Counted from the first letter of the stretch, positions 1 through 5,836 are shown. The stretch: 5,836 nucleotides of DNA from Candidatus Fraserbacteria bacterium RBG_16_55_9 (GCA_001778455.1 MFGX01000066.1:331-6166); one strand, 5' to 3'. Numbers and translations: made by a program. The notes: generated by a model not told the origin, from the letters alone.

Positions 1-240
1 CTCCCTAACTTTCACCAAGGGGACGATGGCCATGCCGCTGGCGGTCATCATCTCGATCCGTTGACGGGAGAGTTCCGGCTGGTATCCCAACGCTCGGGCG
101 ACCTCCCAAGGAATCATGGTATAGGTCGCGCCGGTATCCAAGGCGACTTTCAAACGCCGTCGTTGGGTAGGCTGCTTCCCTTGGATGGTGGCGAAGACGA
201 CGAGGACCGGGACTGCAGGATCAAAGCGGTAGCGGCCCAT
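1..240 (-). CDS. Retropepsin-like aspartic protease, C-terminus cut by window edge
   Basis: Partial gene: 80 codons from the ATG at 240 down to base 1, with no stop reached. It looks like a single-lobe, retroviral-type (pepsin A-like) aspartic protease. The catalytic motif LDTGATYTMIP lies at residues 34-44, with D35-T36-G37-A38 as the active-site triad; such enzymes work as homodimers, each subunit giving one Asp. A beta-strand-rich N-terminus (about residues 8-33) precedes it, and the stretch MTASGMAIVPLV (65-76) fits the flap region. Bacterial members are usually about 100-150 aa, so roughly the last third is probably missing. No signal peptide is visible, which suggests a cytoplasmic protein. 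The start lies 3 nt after the stop of the 77-aa gene and has no Shine-Dalgarno sequence (the preceding bases are TTCTGAGTC), so translation probably depends on coupling to the upstream gene. The substrate is unknown. The family call is fairly sure; proteolytic activity is inferred from the motif only. Confidence 0.85.
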   Translation of the reverse strand, partial: MGRYRFDPAVPVLVVFATIQGKQPTQRRRLKVALDTGATYTMIPWEVARALGYQPELSRQRIEMMTASGMAIVPLVKVRE

Positions 241-243
241 GAC

Positions 244-477
244 TCAGAAGGCGACGGCGTACCCCTTCTTGGGAATCTCTCCCGTATAAAAGAGCGCAAG
301 GTCGCCCCGCAAGCTGGCCTGGGCGGCGTAGATCTCTTCGCGATCGCGACTGTGGGCAATTATGGTCCCGGTGAGGGGCTGACCGAGTTCGTCCTCTTCC
401 AGCACGCGGATCAAGACCCATTCGTCTTTGAACCGTCGGTGGATCTCCTGCAAGGACAATGCTTCACAGGCTTTCAT
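244..477 (-). CDS. Small conserved-looking protein paired with the aspartic protease
   Basis: A complete 77-aa acidic protein of unknown function. Visible blocks are FKDEWVLIRV near residues 16-25, IIAHSRDREEIY at 39-50 and FYTGEIPKKGYAVAF at 63-77. From memory, short proteins with the pattern 'EWVLI ... AHS.DR.EIY ... YTG' often precede retropepsin-like protease genes in diverse bacteria, which supports a real gene. There is no signal peptide, membrane segment or cysteine cluster; the single Cys is residue 4. It is the first gene of a two-gene unit, with the protease ATG 3 nt past its stop. The ATG at 477 lies about 3 nt from the predicted transcription start and has no Shine-Dalgarno sequence, so it is probably read from a leaderless or near-leaderless mRNA. 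A role as partner, substrate or inhibitor of the protease is a guess from position only. Confidence 0.8.
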   Translation of the reverse strand: MKACEALSLQEIHRRFKDEWVLIRVLEEDELGQPLTGTIIAHSRDREEIYAAQASLRGDLALFYTGEIPKKGYAVAF

Positions 478-486
478 GGTCTTGTT

Positions 487-515
487 ATCTTAAACGGCTG
501 TTCCATTTCTGTCAA
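487..515 (-). promoter_or_regulatory. Sigma70-type promoter for the minus-strand protease cassette
   Basis: Read on the minus strand, a perfect -35 box TTGACA (515-510) is followed by a 17-bp spacer (509-493) and a -10 box TAAGAT (492-487) that matches the TATAAT consensus at four of six positions. The predicted transcription start is near 480 (an A on the minus strand), only about 3 nt before the ATG at 477. The position, correct orientation and consensus spacing make chance unlikely, though activity is inferred. Confidence 0.75.
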
Positions 516-558
516 ACAAACTGAGAAAATAGCCTTCGTCATGCCATCTCAGAGACAG
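509..558. repeat. Imperfect interrupted inverted repeat in the divergent intergenic region
   Basis: CTGAGA (521-526) is complementary to TCTCAG (547-552) across a 20-nt loop. An outer pair, CTGTC (509-513) and GACAG (554-558), flanks it, with 7 unpaired bases on the left and 1 on the right. The outer left arm overlaps the -35 box of the minus-strand promoter. It could be an operator or the 5' leader hairpin of the cooS transcript, but the stem is short and broken, so it may be chance. I see no convincing -35/-10 pair for cooS on the plus strand in this 108-bp spacer and no CooA-like or FNR-like palindrome. Confidence 0.25.
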
Positions 559-585
559 TAGTAGATAAAACAAGAAGGAGGAACG

Positions 586-2493
586 ATGGCAGAGAAGAGT
601 GTAGATAGAGCGACTCAGGAGATGCTCCGGCGCGCGAAGGCAGAGCAGCTGGAGACAGCGTGGGATCGCTGGGAGATCCAGCAGCCCCAGTGCGGCTTCG
701 GACAACTGGGGCTGTGTTGTCGAATTTGCAACATGGGACCCTGCCGCATTGATCCGTTCGGGAACGGTCCCAAGCGCGGAGTATGCGGCGCAGACGCCGA
801 TACGTTCGTCGCCCGCCATCTGACCCGGATGATCGCCGCGGGGACTGCCGCCCACTCAGATCACGGGCGCGATGTCGCGCATACGCTGCTGATGAGCGCT
901 CAGGGCAAGGGCGGCTATCGTATCAAAGATCCGCTCAAACTGAGAAAAGTCGCCGCGGAGTTCGGCATCGGACCGGATTCCAAGAGCGATGTAGAGATCG
1001 CCCAGGCACTGGCGGAAAAGGCATCGGCGGAGTTCGGACAGCAAGAGGGGGAACTGACATTCACCCGACGCGCTCCCAAGGCCCGCCAAGAGATCTGGCG
1101 CAAGTTGGGGATCATGCCTCGCGGGATAGATCGCGAAGTCGTCGAGATGATGCATCGCACGACGATGGGTGTGGATACCGATTATAAGAACATTCTCTTC
1201 CAGGGGATGAGGACGGCTCTGGCCGACGGCTGGGGTGGATCGATGCTCTCCACGGAAATGCAAGACATCCTCTTCGGGATCCCGACACCTCTGCGCTCGC
1301 GAGTGAATTTGGGGGTGCTAAAGAAAGACGAAGTCAACGTGGTCGTCCACGGCCATGAGCCTCTCTTGTCGGAAATGCTTGTCGTAGCGAGCCGTGATCC
1401 AGAGCTTCTAAAGCTGGCAGAGAAGAACGGCGCTCGCGGCATCAATATCGCAGGCATCTGTTGCACTGCGAATGAAATCCTGATGCGCCATGGTATCCCC
1501 ATTGCAGGCAACTTCCTGCAGCAAGAACTGGCGCTGGCCACAGGAGCCGTCGATGCCATGATTGTCGACGTCCAGTGCATTATGCCGGCCCTGGCCAGTC
1601 TGTCGCAATGCTTCCACACCAAGCTGATCGCGACCTCGCCCAAAGCGAAATTCCCCAACACGGACTTCGTCGAGTTCCGTGAGGAGAGTGCCCTTGAGGT
1701 CGCAAAAGAGATCATCCAGCGGGCGATAGAAAACTACCCGAATCGCGAGCCGCGCCGCGTGCAGATCCCGGATGCCACCATGGATTTGGTTGCTGGCTTC
1801 ACATCGGAGTCAGTCTTTCGATTCTTGGGCGGGCGATATCGGGCGACATACCGTCCGCTCAACGATGCCGTCATGGATGGACGGCTGCGCGGAGCTGTCG
1901 GAATCGTCGGTTGTAACAACCCCAACATCACCCATGATTGGGGGCACCTCACACTTACAAAGGAGCTTCTCAAGAACGACGTACTGGTCGTTACGTCCGG
2001 GTGCGCGGCGATCGCCGCTGCCAAGTGCGGGCTATTGCGGCCAGAAGCGGCTTATGACTTTGCAGGACCGGGCTTGCGTGAGATCTGCGAAACCGTAGGC
2101 ATCCCGCCGGTGCTGCACGTGGGGGCCTGCGTGGATAACTCACGCATTTTGACCACACTGATCGAGATCGTCGGAGAGGGTGGCTTGGGAGATGACTTTT
2201 CGAAACTGCCGGTCGCGGGATCCGCTCCGGAGTGGATGAGTGAGAAGGCGGTTGCGATTGGCTTCTATTTCGTGGCCTCCGGGGTGCTGACGCACTTCGG
2301 CACGCCCCATCCGATCCTGGGGAGTAAGAACGTGACGAAATTCCTGACGGAAGACGTAGAGAAGCTCGTGGGCGGTAAGTTTGCATTTGAGCCCGATCCA
2401 CACAAGGCAGCGAAGCTGATCGTCGAGCACCTGGATCGCAAGCGTGCGGAGTTGAAGCTGCGAGAGCCGATGTCTGCCACAGCATCCAAATAA
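586..2493 (+). CDS. cooS: Anaerobic Ni-Fe-S carbon monoxide dehydrogenase, catalytic subunit
   Basis: Interconverts CO + H2O and CO2 + 2H+ + 2e- in the cytoplasm, probably as a homodimer. At 635 aa it is full length for the CooS family (about 620-640). All cluster ligands can be placed by alignment from memory with Carboxydothermus CODH-II. C36 and C44 match the intersubunit D-cluster; C45, C48, C53 and C67 the B-cluster; and H257, C293, C331, C443, C473 and C515 the Ni-Fe-S C-cluster, in motifs HGHEP, GICCTANE, VDVQCIMP, GCNN, SGCAA and ACVDNSR. K554 (SEKAVAIG) matches the catalytic Lys563, and H90 matches His93. The histidine relay is H90, H93, D96, H99: the third position is Asp where CODH-II has His. 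The start is supported by AGAAGGAGG at 573-581, 4 nt upstream, and by an N-terminus collinear with CODH-II. It heads the five-gene plus-strand series. No cooF or cooC is adjacent. Hybrid cluster protein was considered, but the C-cluster motif set favours CODH. Confidence 0.97.
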   Translation: MAEKSVDRATQEMLRRAKAEQLETAWDRWEIQQPQCGFGQLGLCCRICNMGPCRIDPFGNGPKRGVCGADADTFVARHLTRMIAAGTAAHSDHGRDVAHTLLMSAQGKGGYRIKDPLKLRKVAAEFGIGPDSKSDVEIAQALAEKASAEFGQQEGELTFTRRAPKARQEIWRKLGIMPRGIDREVVEMMHRTTMGVDTDYKNILFQGMRTALADGWGGSMLSTEMQDILFGIPTPLRSRVNLGVLKKDEVNVVVHGHEPLLSEMLVVASRDPELLKLAEKNGARGINIAGICCTANEILMRHGIPIAGNFLQQELALATGAVDAMIVDVQCIMPALASLSQCFHTKLIATSPKAKFPNTDFVEFREESALEVAKEIIQRAIENYPNREPRRVQIPDATMDLVAGFTSESVFRFLGGRYRATYRPLNDAVMDGRLRGAVGIVGCNNPNITHDWGHLTLTKELLKNDVLVVTSGCAAIAAAKCGLLRPEAAYDFAGPGLREICETVGIPPVLHVGACVDNSRILTTLIEIVGEGGLGDDFSKLPVAGSAPEWMSEKAVAIGFYFVASGVLTHFGTPHPILGSKNVTKFLTEDVEKLVGGKFAFEPDPHKAAKLIVEHLDRKRAELKLREPMSATASK

Positions 2494-3150
2494 ATGAAGA
2501 CCAACCCGAAGTGGGCTGAGAGCCTGGAGCCGCAAATCGCGAAGGCGCGCGAAGAGTTGCGTATCCGCGAACCGCGAGCCATAGCCCAGTTCAGTGGAGC
2601 TTTCTACCGTGAGCATCCGTCGGGTGGTGGTGAGCTGAGCTTACGATTCTTCGGGAGAGTATATATGATCACCTGGCCGCAACTTGCGGTGCAGGATCCC
2701 GAAGGGAGAAACTGCTCAAACCCCGCACAAGCCTCCCTCTTGCAGTATCTGGTGCTGGCGGACGACACACCGCTGGCCCATCAGTGGGTCTCCCTGCGCG
2801 AGCTTCCCAATGGGGCGTTCTATGAGCGGGCTTTCCAGGGATACTCCGGAAATGTCGTCTCACGGACTTTTAAGAGCGACGTGCAGGCGCTCCGTGAAGC
2901 AGTTCGGAAGTTGGGCGGCGAGCCCTTATCCGTGGGGGACGCGTCCTTTCGCTTCTGGGCACTACCCAAGATCCCACTGGCCCTTGTCTACTGGTCCGGC
3001 GGCGAGGAATTCCCTGCCAGCGCACAGGTCTTGTTCGATGCCTCGGCCGGACACTACCACCATCTGGAGATGCTCGCGCATCTGGGATCGCTACTCTGCG
3101 ACCGGTTGATCGAGATCCATCGGGGATCGGAGGAGGAGCAATCGCGATGA
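2494..3150 (+). CDS. DUF3786 domain protein, probable CODH-associated accessory protein
   Basis: A 218-aa soluble protein that I recognise as DUF3786 by its C-terminal block: PKIPLALVYWSGGEEFP (158-174) followed by AQVLFDASAGHYHHLE (177-192). The central WVSLRELPNGAFYERAF (98-114) also fits. Residues 1-40 look helical and charged; 45-65 may form beta strands. It has only two cysteines, C74 and C202, too few for a 4Fe-4S site of its own. DUF3786 genes are often found near CO dehydrogenase/acetyl-CoA synthase and corrinoid-protein genes in anaerobes; its biochemical role is not established. The ATG begins on the base after the cooS TAA (TAAATG), and no Shine-Dalgarno sequence is visible in the bases before it, so its translation probably relies on ribosomes finishing cooS. 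This suggests dosage linked to CooS. The next gene overlaps its stop by 4 nt. The family call is good; an accessory role to CooS is inference from position. Confidence 0.82.
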   Translation: MKTNPKWAESLEPQIAKAREELRIREPRAIAQFSGAFYREHPSGGGELSLRFFGRVYMITWPQLAVQDPEGRNCSNPAQASLLQYLVLADDTPLAHQWVSLRELPNGAFYERAFQGYSGNVVSRTFKSDVQALREAVRKLGGEPLSVGDASFRFWALPKIPLALVYWSGGEEFPASAQVLFDASAGHYHHLEMLAHLGSLLCDRLIEIHRGSEEEQSR

Positions 3151-3605
3151 GCTCAAAGCAAAAACGTAAAGCTACTTCGTGGGCGGTAGGGGTTGTTGGG
3201 TTGGTCGTGGTAGCCGGTGTGGCTCTGGGCGTTTGGTTCATTCTCACCAATCGAGCCACGGACCCGCCTCTTGGCGATGTCAGCGTTCGGCAGGCTAAGG
3301 ACCTCATCCAGGGCCACCACGATGATCCCAACTTCGTCGTTCTGGATGTCCGTACGCCGCAAGAATATGACCAGGGGCACATATCGGGTGAAGGGATCAC
3401 GCCCGTAAATCTCGATTTCTATGCGGCAGATTTTCGCGAACAGTTGGCAAAACTCGATCGGGTAAAGACGTATCTCGTCTACTGCCGCACAGGCAATCGC
3501 TCCGCGAAGACTGTGGATCTGATGAAGGAGTTAGGATTTCGCGGGATCTATAACCTTGAGGGTGGGATCACGGCCTGGCAAGAAGCGGGCCAGCCACTCA
3601 AATAA
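3147..3605 (+). CDS. Membrane-anchored single-domain rhodanese (sulfurtransferase)
   Basis: A 152-aa protein with a basic N-terminus (KQKRK at 4-8), one hydrophobic helix at about 12-33, and one rhodanese domain at about 44-152. Domain signatures are VVLDVRTPQEYDQGHI (64-79), the active-site loop CRTGNRS (113-119) with C113 as the persulfide-carrying cysteine, and NLEGGITAWQEAG at the end (136-148). Rhodanese domains accept or pass on sulfane sulfur. The positive-inside rule puts the catalytic domain outside the cytoplasmic membrane. There is no lipobox and no clear signal-peptidase site, so a membrane anchor is likelier than secretion. The start overlaps the DUF3786 stop as ATGA, and AGGAGGAG at 3131-3138 is a good ribosome binding site 8 nt upstream. 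Operon position suggests a role in sulfur or redox handling linked to the CODH module, but an outward-facing domain could not directly serve cytoplasmic Fe-S assembly. The specific sulfur donor and acceptor are unknown. Confidence 0.92.
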   Translation: MSSKQKRKATSWAVGVVGLVVVAGVALGVWFILTNRATDPPLGDVSVRQAKDLIQGHHDDPNFVVLDVRTPQEYDQGHISGEGITPVNLDFYAADFREQLAKLDRVKTYLVYCRTGNRSAKTVDLMKELGFRGIYNLEGGITAWQEAGQPLK

Positions 3606-3635
3606 GCACTTCGGTCTTCTAGTGAAGGGAGTTCT

Positions 3636-4784
3636 ATGCGCGAAGTCGTCGTCGTCGGAGCCGCTCGCTGCGCTGTGGGACGGGCGGTTAAGGGTATCTT
3701 GAGGAATACGAGGCCGGACGAGATGGCGGCAGAAGTCTTGAAGAGCTTGATTCAAAAGACGGCTATTGATCCTGCTGAACTCGACGATCTTCGCTTGGGC
3801 TGTGCCATGCCTGAGGCCGAACAGGGGCTCAATGTCGCGCGTATTGCACAGTTTCTAGCGAAGATTCCCGAACGTGTGCCCGCTTGTACCGTGAATCGCT
3901 TCTGTGCCTCAGGGCTGGAGTCCATTGTCAACGCTTGCTATCAGATCGCGTATGGCGACGCGGATTTGATCATAGCTGGCGGCGTGGAGAGCATGAGCAA
4001 AGTCCCGATGACCGGCCACACTCCGCGGCCCAACCCCAGACTGGCCGAGGAGTATCCCGAAGTCTACACACCCATGGGACTGACTGCAGAGAATGTGGCC
4101 GAAAAATACAGGATCACCCGCGGGGCGCAAGATGAGTTCGCGTATGAGTCGCACATGAAAGCAGCGAAAGCGATGCGAGAGGGCTGCTTCAAAGAGGAGA
4201 TCGTCCCCCTCGAAACACAGGTTGACGGCAAGAAAGCCGTTCACGACGTCGATGAGACGATTCGATCCGACACGACGTTGGAAGCTCTCGCTACGCTCAG
4301 GCCCTCTTTCAGAGAGGGAGGCACCGTCACGCCGGGGAATTCTTCGCCTCTCACCGATGGGGCTTCCGCCGTGCTGCTCGCGTCGAAGAAGAAAGCCCGT
4401 AGCTTGGGGCTCAAGCCGCTGGTGCGGTTCGTCTGTGCGGCCGCCTCCGGGGTTGCCCCGGAGATCATGGGGATCGGTCCCATCTACGCCATCCCGAAAG
4501 CCCTCGAGAGGGCGAATCTTTCTCTTCGAGACATCGACTTGATCGAATTGAACGAAGCGTTTGCCGCCCAATCGCTCGCTGTCATCCAAGAGCTGGATCT
4601 GCCGATGAGTAAACTCAACGTCAACGGTGGGGCGATCGCGTTGGGTCATGCGCTCGGCTCTTCAGGCGCTCGCCTGACGACGACGCTGGTCTATAAGATG
4701 GCACGGCGAGATGCGTCCTTGGGCATGGTCACAATGTGCGTGGGTGGCGGTCAGGGGATGGCCGCGATCTTCGAGCGGGTGTAG
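3636..4784 (+). CDS. fadA: FadA-type 3-ketoacyl-CoA thiolase (acetyl-CoA acyltransferase)
   Basis: Catalyses thiolytic cleavage of 3-ketoacyl-CoA with CoA to acetyl-CoA and a shortened acyl-CoA, the last step of beta-oxidation; cytoplasmic. At 382 aa it has the usual thiolase length. Catalytic residues are visible: nucleophile C90 in VNRFCASG, N306-E307 in the NEAFA motif, H338 in GGAIALGHALG, and the acid/base C368 in CVGGGQG. The VNRFC form and MGLTAENVAEKY (147-158) favour the degradative FadA group over biosynthetic acetoacetyl-CoA thiolases, which usually have NKVCGSG. Two variations stand out: the usual GHPLG reads GHALG (A339), and the usual N-terminal RTP reads RCA (residues 11-13). 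The ATG has AAGGGAG at 3625-3631, 4 nt upstream, and follows the rhodanese stop by 30 bp with no terminator between. The downstream FadN-type gene supports beta-oxidation; a role in acetyl-CoA condensation (the reverse direction) cannot be excluded. The symbol reflects family, not proven chain-length specificity. Confidence 0.93.
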   Translation: MREVVVVGAARCAVGRAVKGILRNTRPDEMAAEVLKSLIQKTAIDPAELDDLRLGCAMPEAEQGLNVARIAQFLAKIPERVPACTVNRFCASGLESIVNACYQIAYGDADLIIAGGVESMSKVPMTGHTPRPNPRLAEEYPEVYTPMGLTAENVAEKYRITRGAQDEFAYESHMKAAKAMREGCFKEEIVPLETQVDGKKAVHDVDETIRSDTTLEALATLRPSFREGGTVTPGNSSPLTDGASAVLLASKKKARSLGLKPLVRFVCAAASGVAPEIMGIGPIYAIPKALERANLSLRDIDLIELNEAFAAQSLAVIQELDLPMSKLNVNGGAIALGHALGSSGARLTTTLVYKMARRDASLGMVTMCVGGGQGMAAIFERV

Positions 4785-4801
4785 AGAGGAGGTAGAAGAT
4801 C

Positions 4802-5836
4802 ATGCACAAGATTAGAAAAGCTGCGGTGCTCGGGGCAGGCACCATGGGAGCGGGCATTGCGGCGCTGCTCGCGGGGGTGGGCATCAAGACATATCTGCTT
4901 GATGTGGTGCCCAAGGAGTTGACGGCTGAAGAGAAGGCGAAGGGCCTGACTCTGCACGATTCCGCTGTCCGAAATCGAATCACAAGCTTGGGGCTTCAGC
5001 GGGCGCTCAAGGCCAGCCCGGCTCTCTTCTACGATTCCGCAGACGCTCAACTTATCACGGTGGGGAACACGGAAGACAATCTCGACTGGCTGAGGGGAGT
5101 CGACTGGATCGTCGAGGCAGTCTTTGAAAGACTCGACGTCAAGCAAGAGATCTTTGCCAAGATTGAAAAATTCAGAGCCCCGGACTCTATCGTCAGCTCC
5201 AACACTTCGGGGATTGCGCTCAGAGCGATTACTGAAAAATCCTCACCGGAGCTCAATAAGCATACACTCATCACGCACTTCTTCAACCCTGTGCGTTACA
5301 TGAAACTACTGGAGATCATCCCCAGCAAGGAGACCGACCCGGTAATCTTAGAATTCATAATGGATTTTGCCGACCGTCGCCTGGGCAAAGGAGTCGTGCT
5401 AGCGAAGGACACGCCGAACTTCATCTGCAATCGCATCGGCGTCTTCGGCATCTGCCACCTGCTGAAAGTCATGCAAGAGCAGAGTTACCGGGTCGAAGAG
5501 ATCGATGCCATCTTTGGGCCTTCGCTGGGGCGACCCAAGAGCGCCGTCTTTCGAACGTTGGATCTCGTGGGCCTGGATGTCATGGCGGACATAGTCAAGA
5601 ACATCTACGCCGCTTTACCGAACGACCCCAAGCGCGAGATCTACCGGTTGCCCGGTTTTGTGCAGAAAATGCTTGACAAGAAGCTCTTGGGTCGCAAGAC
5701 CGACAAGGGCTTCTACAAATCCGTGGCCGCCAATGGACGAAAAGACTTCTGGGTCTTCGATTACAACACCCTCGACTACCGGCCTCAAGAGAAGTTCGAG
5801 TACCCTTCGCTGTCAGAGGCGAGTCGCCAGTTCACC
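4802..5836 (+). CDS. fadN: FadN-type 3-hydroxyacyl-CoA dehydrogenase, C-terminus cut by window edge
   Basis: Oxidises L-3-hydroxyacyl-CoA to 3-ketoacyl-CoA with NAD+, feeding the thiolase just upstream; cytoplasmic. The gene runs in frame to the last base (345 codons, no stop). The Rossmann NAD site is VLGAGTMGAGIA (9-20) with the acidic D34 at the end of strand 2. Catalytic residues fit the HAD family: S136 in SSNTSG, H159 in THFFNP, E171 in LLEIIP, and N210 in DTPNFICNR. The C-terminal helical domain begins near residue 198; GRPKSAVFRTLDLVGLD (243-259) is typical of FadN-like proteins, which carry the dehydrogenase first and an enoyl-CoA hydratase domain after it (about 790 aa in all). That order differs from FadB/FadJ, where hydratase comes first. 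The hydratase half would lie beyond the window, so a stand-alone dehydrogenase remains possible. The start has AGGAGGT at 4787-4793, 8 nt upstream, and is 17 bp past the thiolase stop. fadN and fadA adjacency is common. Confidence 0.92.
   Translation, partial: MHKIRKAAVLGAGTMGAGIAALLAGVGIKTYLLDVVPKELTAEEKAKGLTLHDSAVRNRITSLGLQRALKASPALFYDSADAQLITVGNTEDNLDWLRGVDWIVEAVFERLDVKQEIFAKIEKFRAPDSIVSSNTSGIALRAITEKSSPELNKHTLITHFFNPVRYMKLLEIIPSKETDPVILEFIMDFADRRLGKGVVLAKDTPNFICNRIGVFGICHLLKVMQEQSYRVEEIDAIFGPSLGRPKSAVFRTLDLVGLDVMADIVKNIYAALPNDPKREIYRLPGFVQKMLDKKLLGRKTDKGFYKSVAANGRKDFWVFDYNTLDYRPQEKFEYPSLSEASRQFT

Noticed and set aside
61..561. 166-aa open frame on the plus strand in the first 560 bases
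   Set aside because: It lies antisense to the aspartic protease and the 77-aa gene, has no recognisable family features or ribosome binding site, and its residue make-up is that of a shadow frame.
478..585. CooA- or FNR/CRP-like binding site controlling cooS
   Set aside because: The only TGTCA-like half site (TGTCAA at 510-515) has no matching CGACA or TGACA half at the right distance, and it is better explained as the -35 box of the minus-strand promoter.
1182..1715. Long minus-strand open frame inside cooS (177 aa), and similar ones at 1991-2485, 2140-2616 and 3909-4649
   Set aside because: They are antisense shadows of well-supported genes with serine/arginine-rich, low-complexity translations and no family motifs.
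586..2493. Hybrid cluster protein (hydroxylamine reductase) instead of CODH
   Set aside because: The protein has the full D-, B- and C-cluster cysteine set, HGHEP, ACVDNSR and SEKAVAIG motifs specific to CooS, and collinear length.
3606..3635. Rho-independent terminator or SD-hiding hairpin between the rhodanese and thiolase genes
   Set aside because: Only a 4-bp stem (CTTC 3616-3619 with GAAG 3624-3627) can form, with no GC-rich stem and no T run.
1..5836. tRNA or rRNA genes, CRISPR arrays, insertion sequences
   Set aside because: No spaced direct repeats, terminal inverted repeats with transposase, or RNA-gene signatures were seen; nearly all bases are accounted for by protein genes.

Overview
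The window is bacterial, moderately GC-rich and densely coded. It holds two divergent transcription units separated by about 108 bp (478-585). Genes that look like a Ni-containing CO dehydrogenase and a FadN/FadA-type fatty-acid oxidation pair point to an anaerobic or facultative bacterium with both CO/C1 chemistry and beta-oxidation. I cannot assign a phylum from the sequence alone.

Left, minus strand (477 down to 1): a small 77-aa protein of unknown function is followed 3 nt later by a retropepsin-like aspartic protease that runs off the left edge of the window. A strong sigma70-type promoter (TTGACA, 17 bp, TAAGAT) sits so close to the first start codon that the transcript should be leaderless or nearly so.

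Right, plus strand (586 to the right edge): five tightly packed genes look like one operon. They are cooS (anaerobic Ni-Fe-S CO dehydrogenase, full length, all cluster ligands present); a DUF3786 protein starting directly after the cooS stop codon; a membrane-anchored single-domain rhodanese overlapping it by 4 nt; a FadA-type thiolase 30 bp further on; and a FadN-type 3-hydroxyacyl-CoA dehydrogenase 17 bp later, cut by the right edge after 345 residues.

The first three genes suggest a CO-oxidising enzyme with accessory proteins, perhaps for redox or sulfur/metal handling. The last two catalyse the final steps of beta-oxidation: NAD-dependent oxidation of 3-hydroxyacyl-CoA, then thiolysis to acetyl-CoA. 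No acetyl-CoA synthase, CooF ferredoxin, CooC nickel-insertion ATPase or Ech-type hydrogenase lies in the window, so the electron acceptor and maturation partner must be elsewhere. The joining of a solo cooS to beta-oxidation genes, a His-to-Asp change in the histidine relay of CooS, and the near-leaderless protease cassette are the points most worth a second look.
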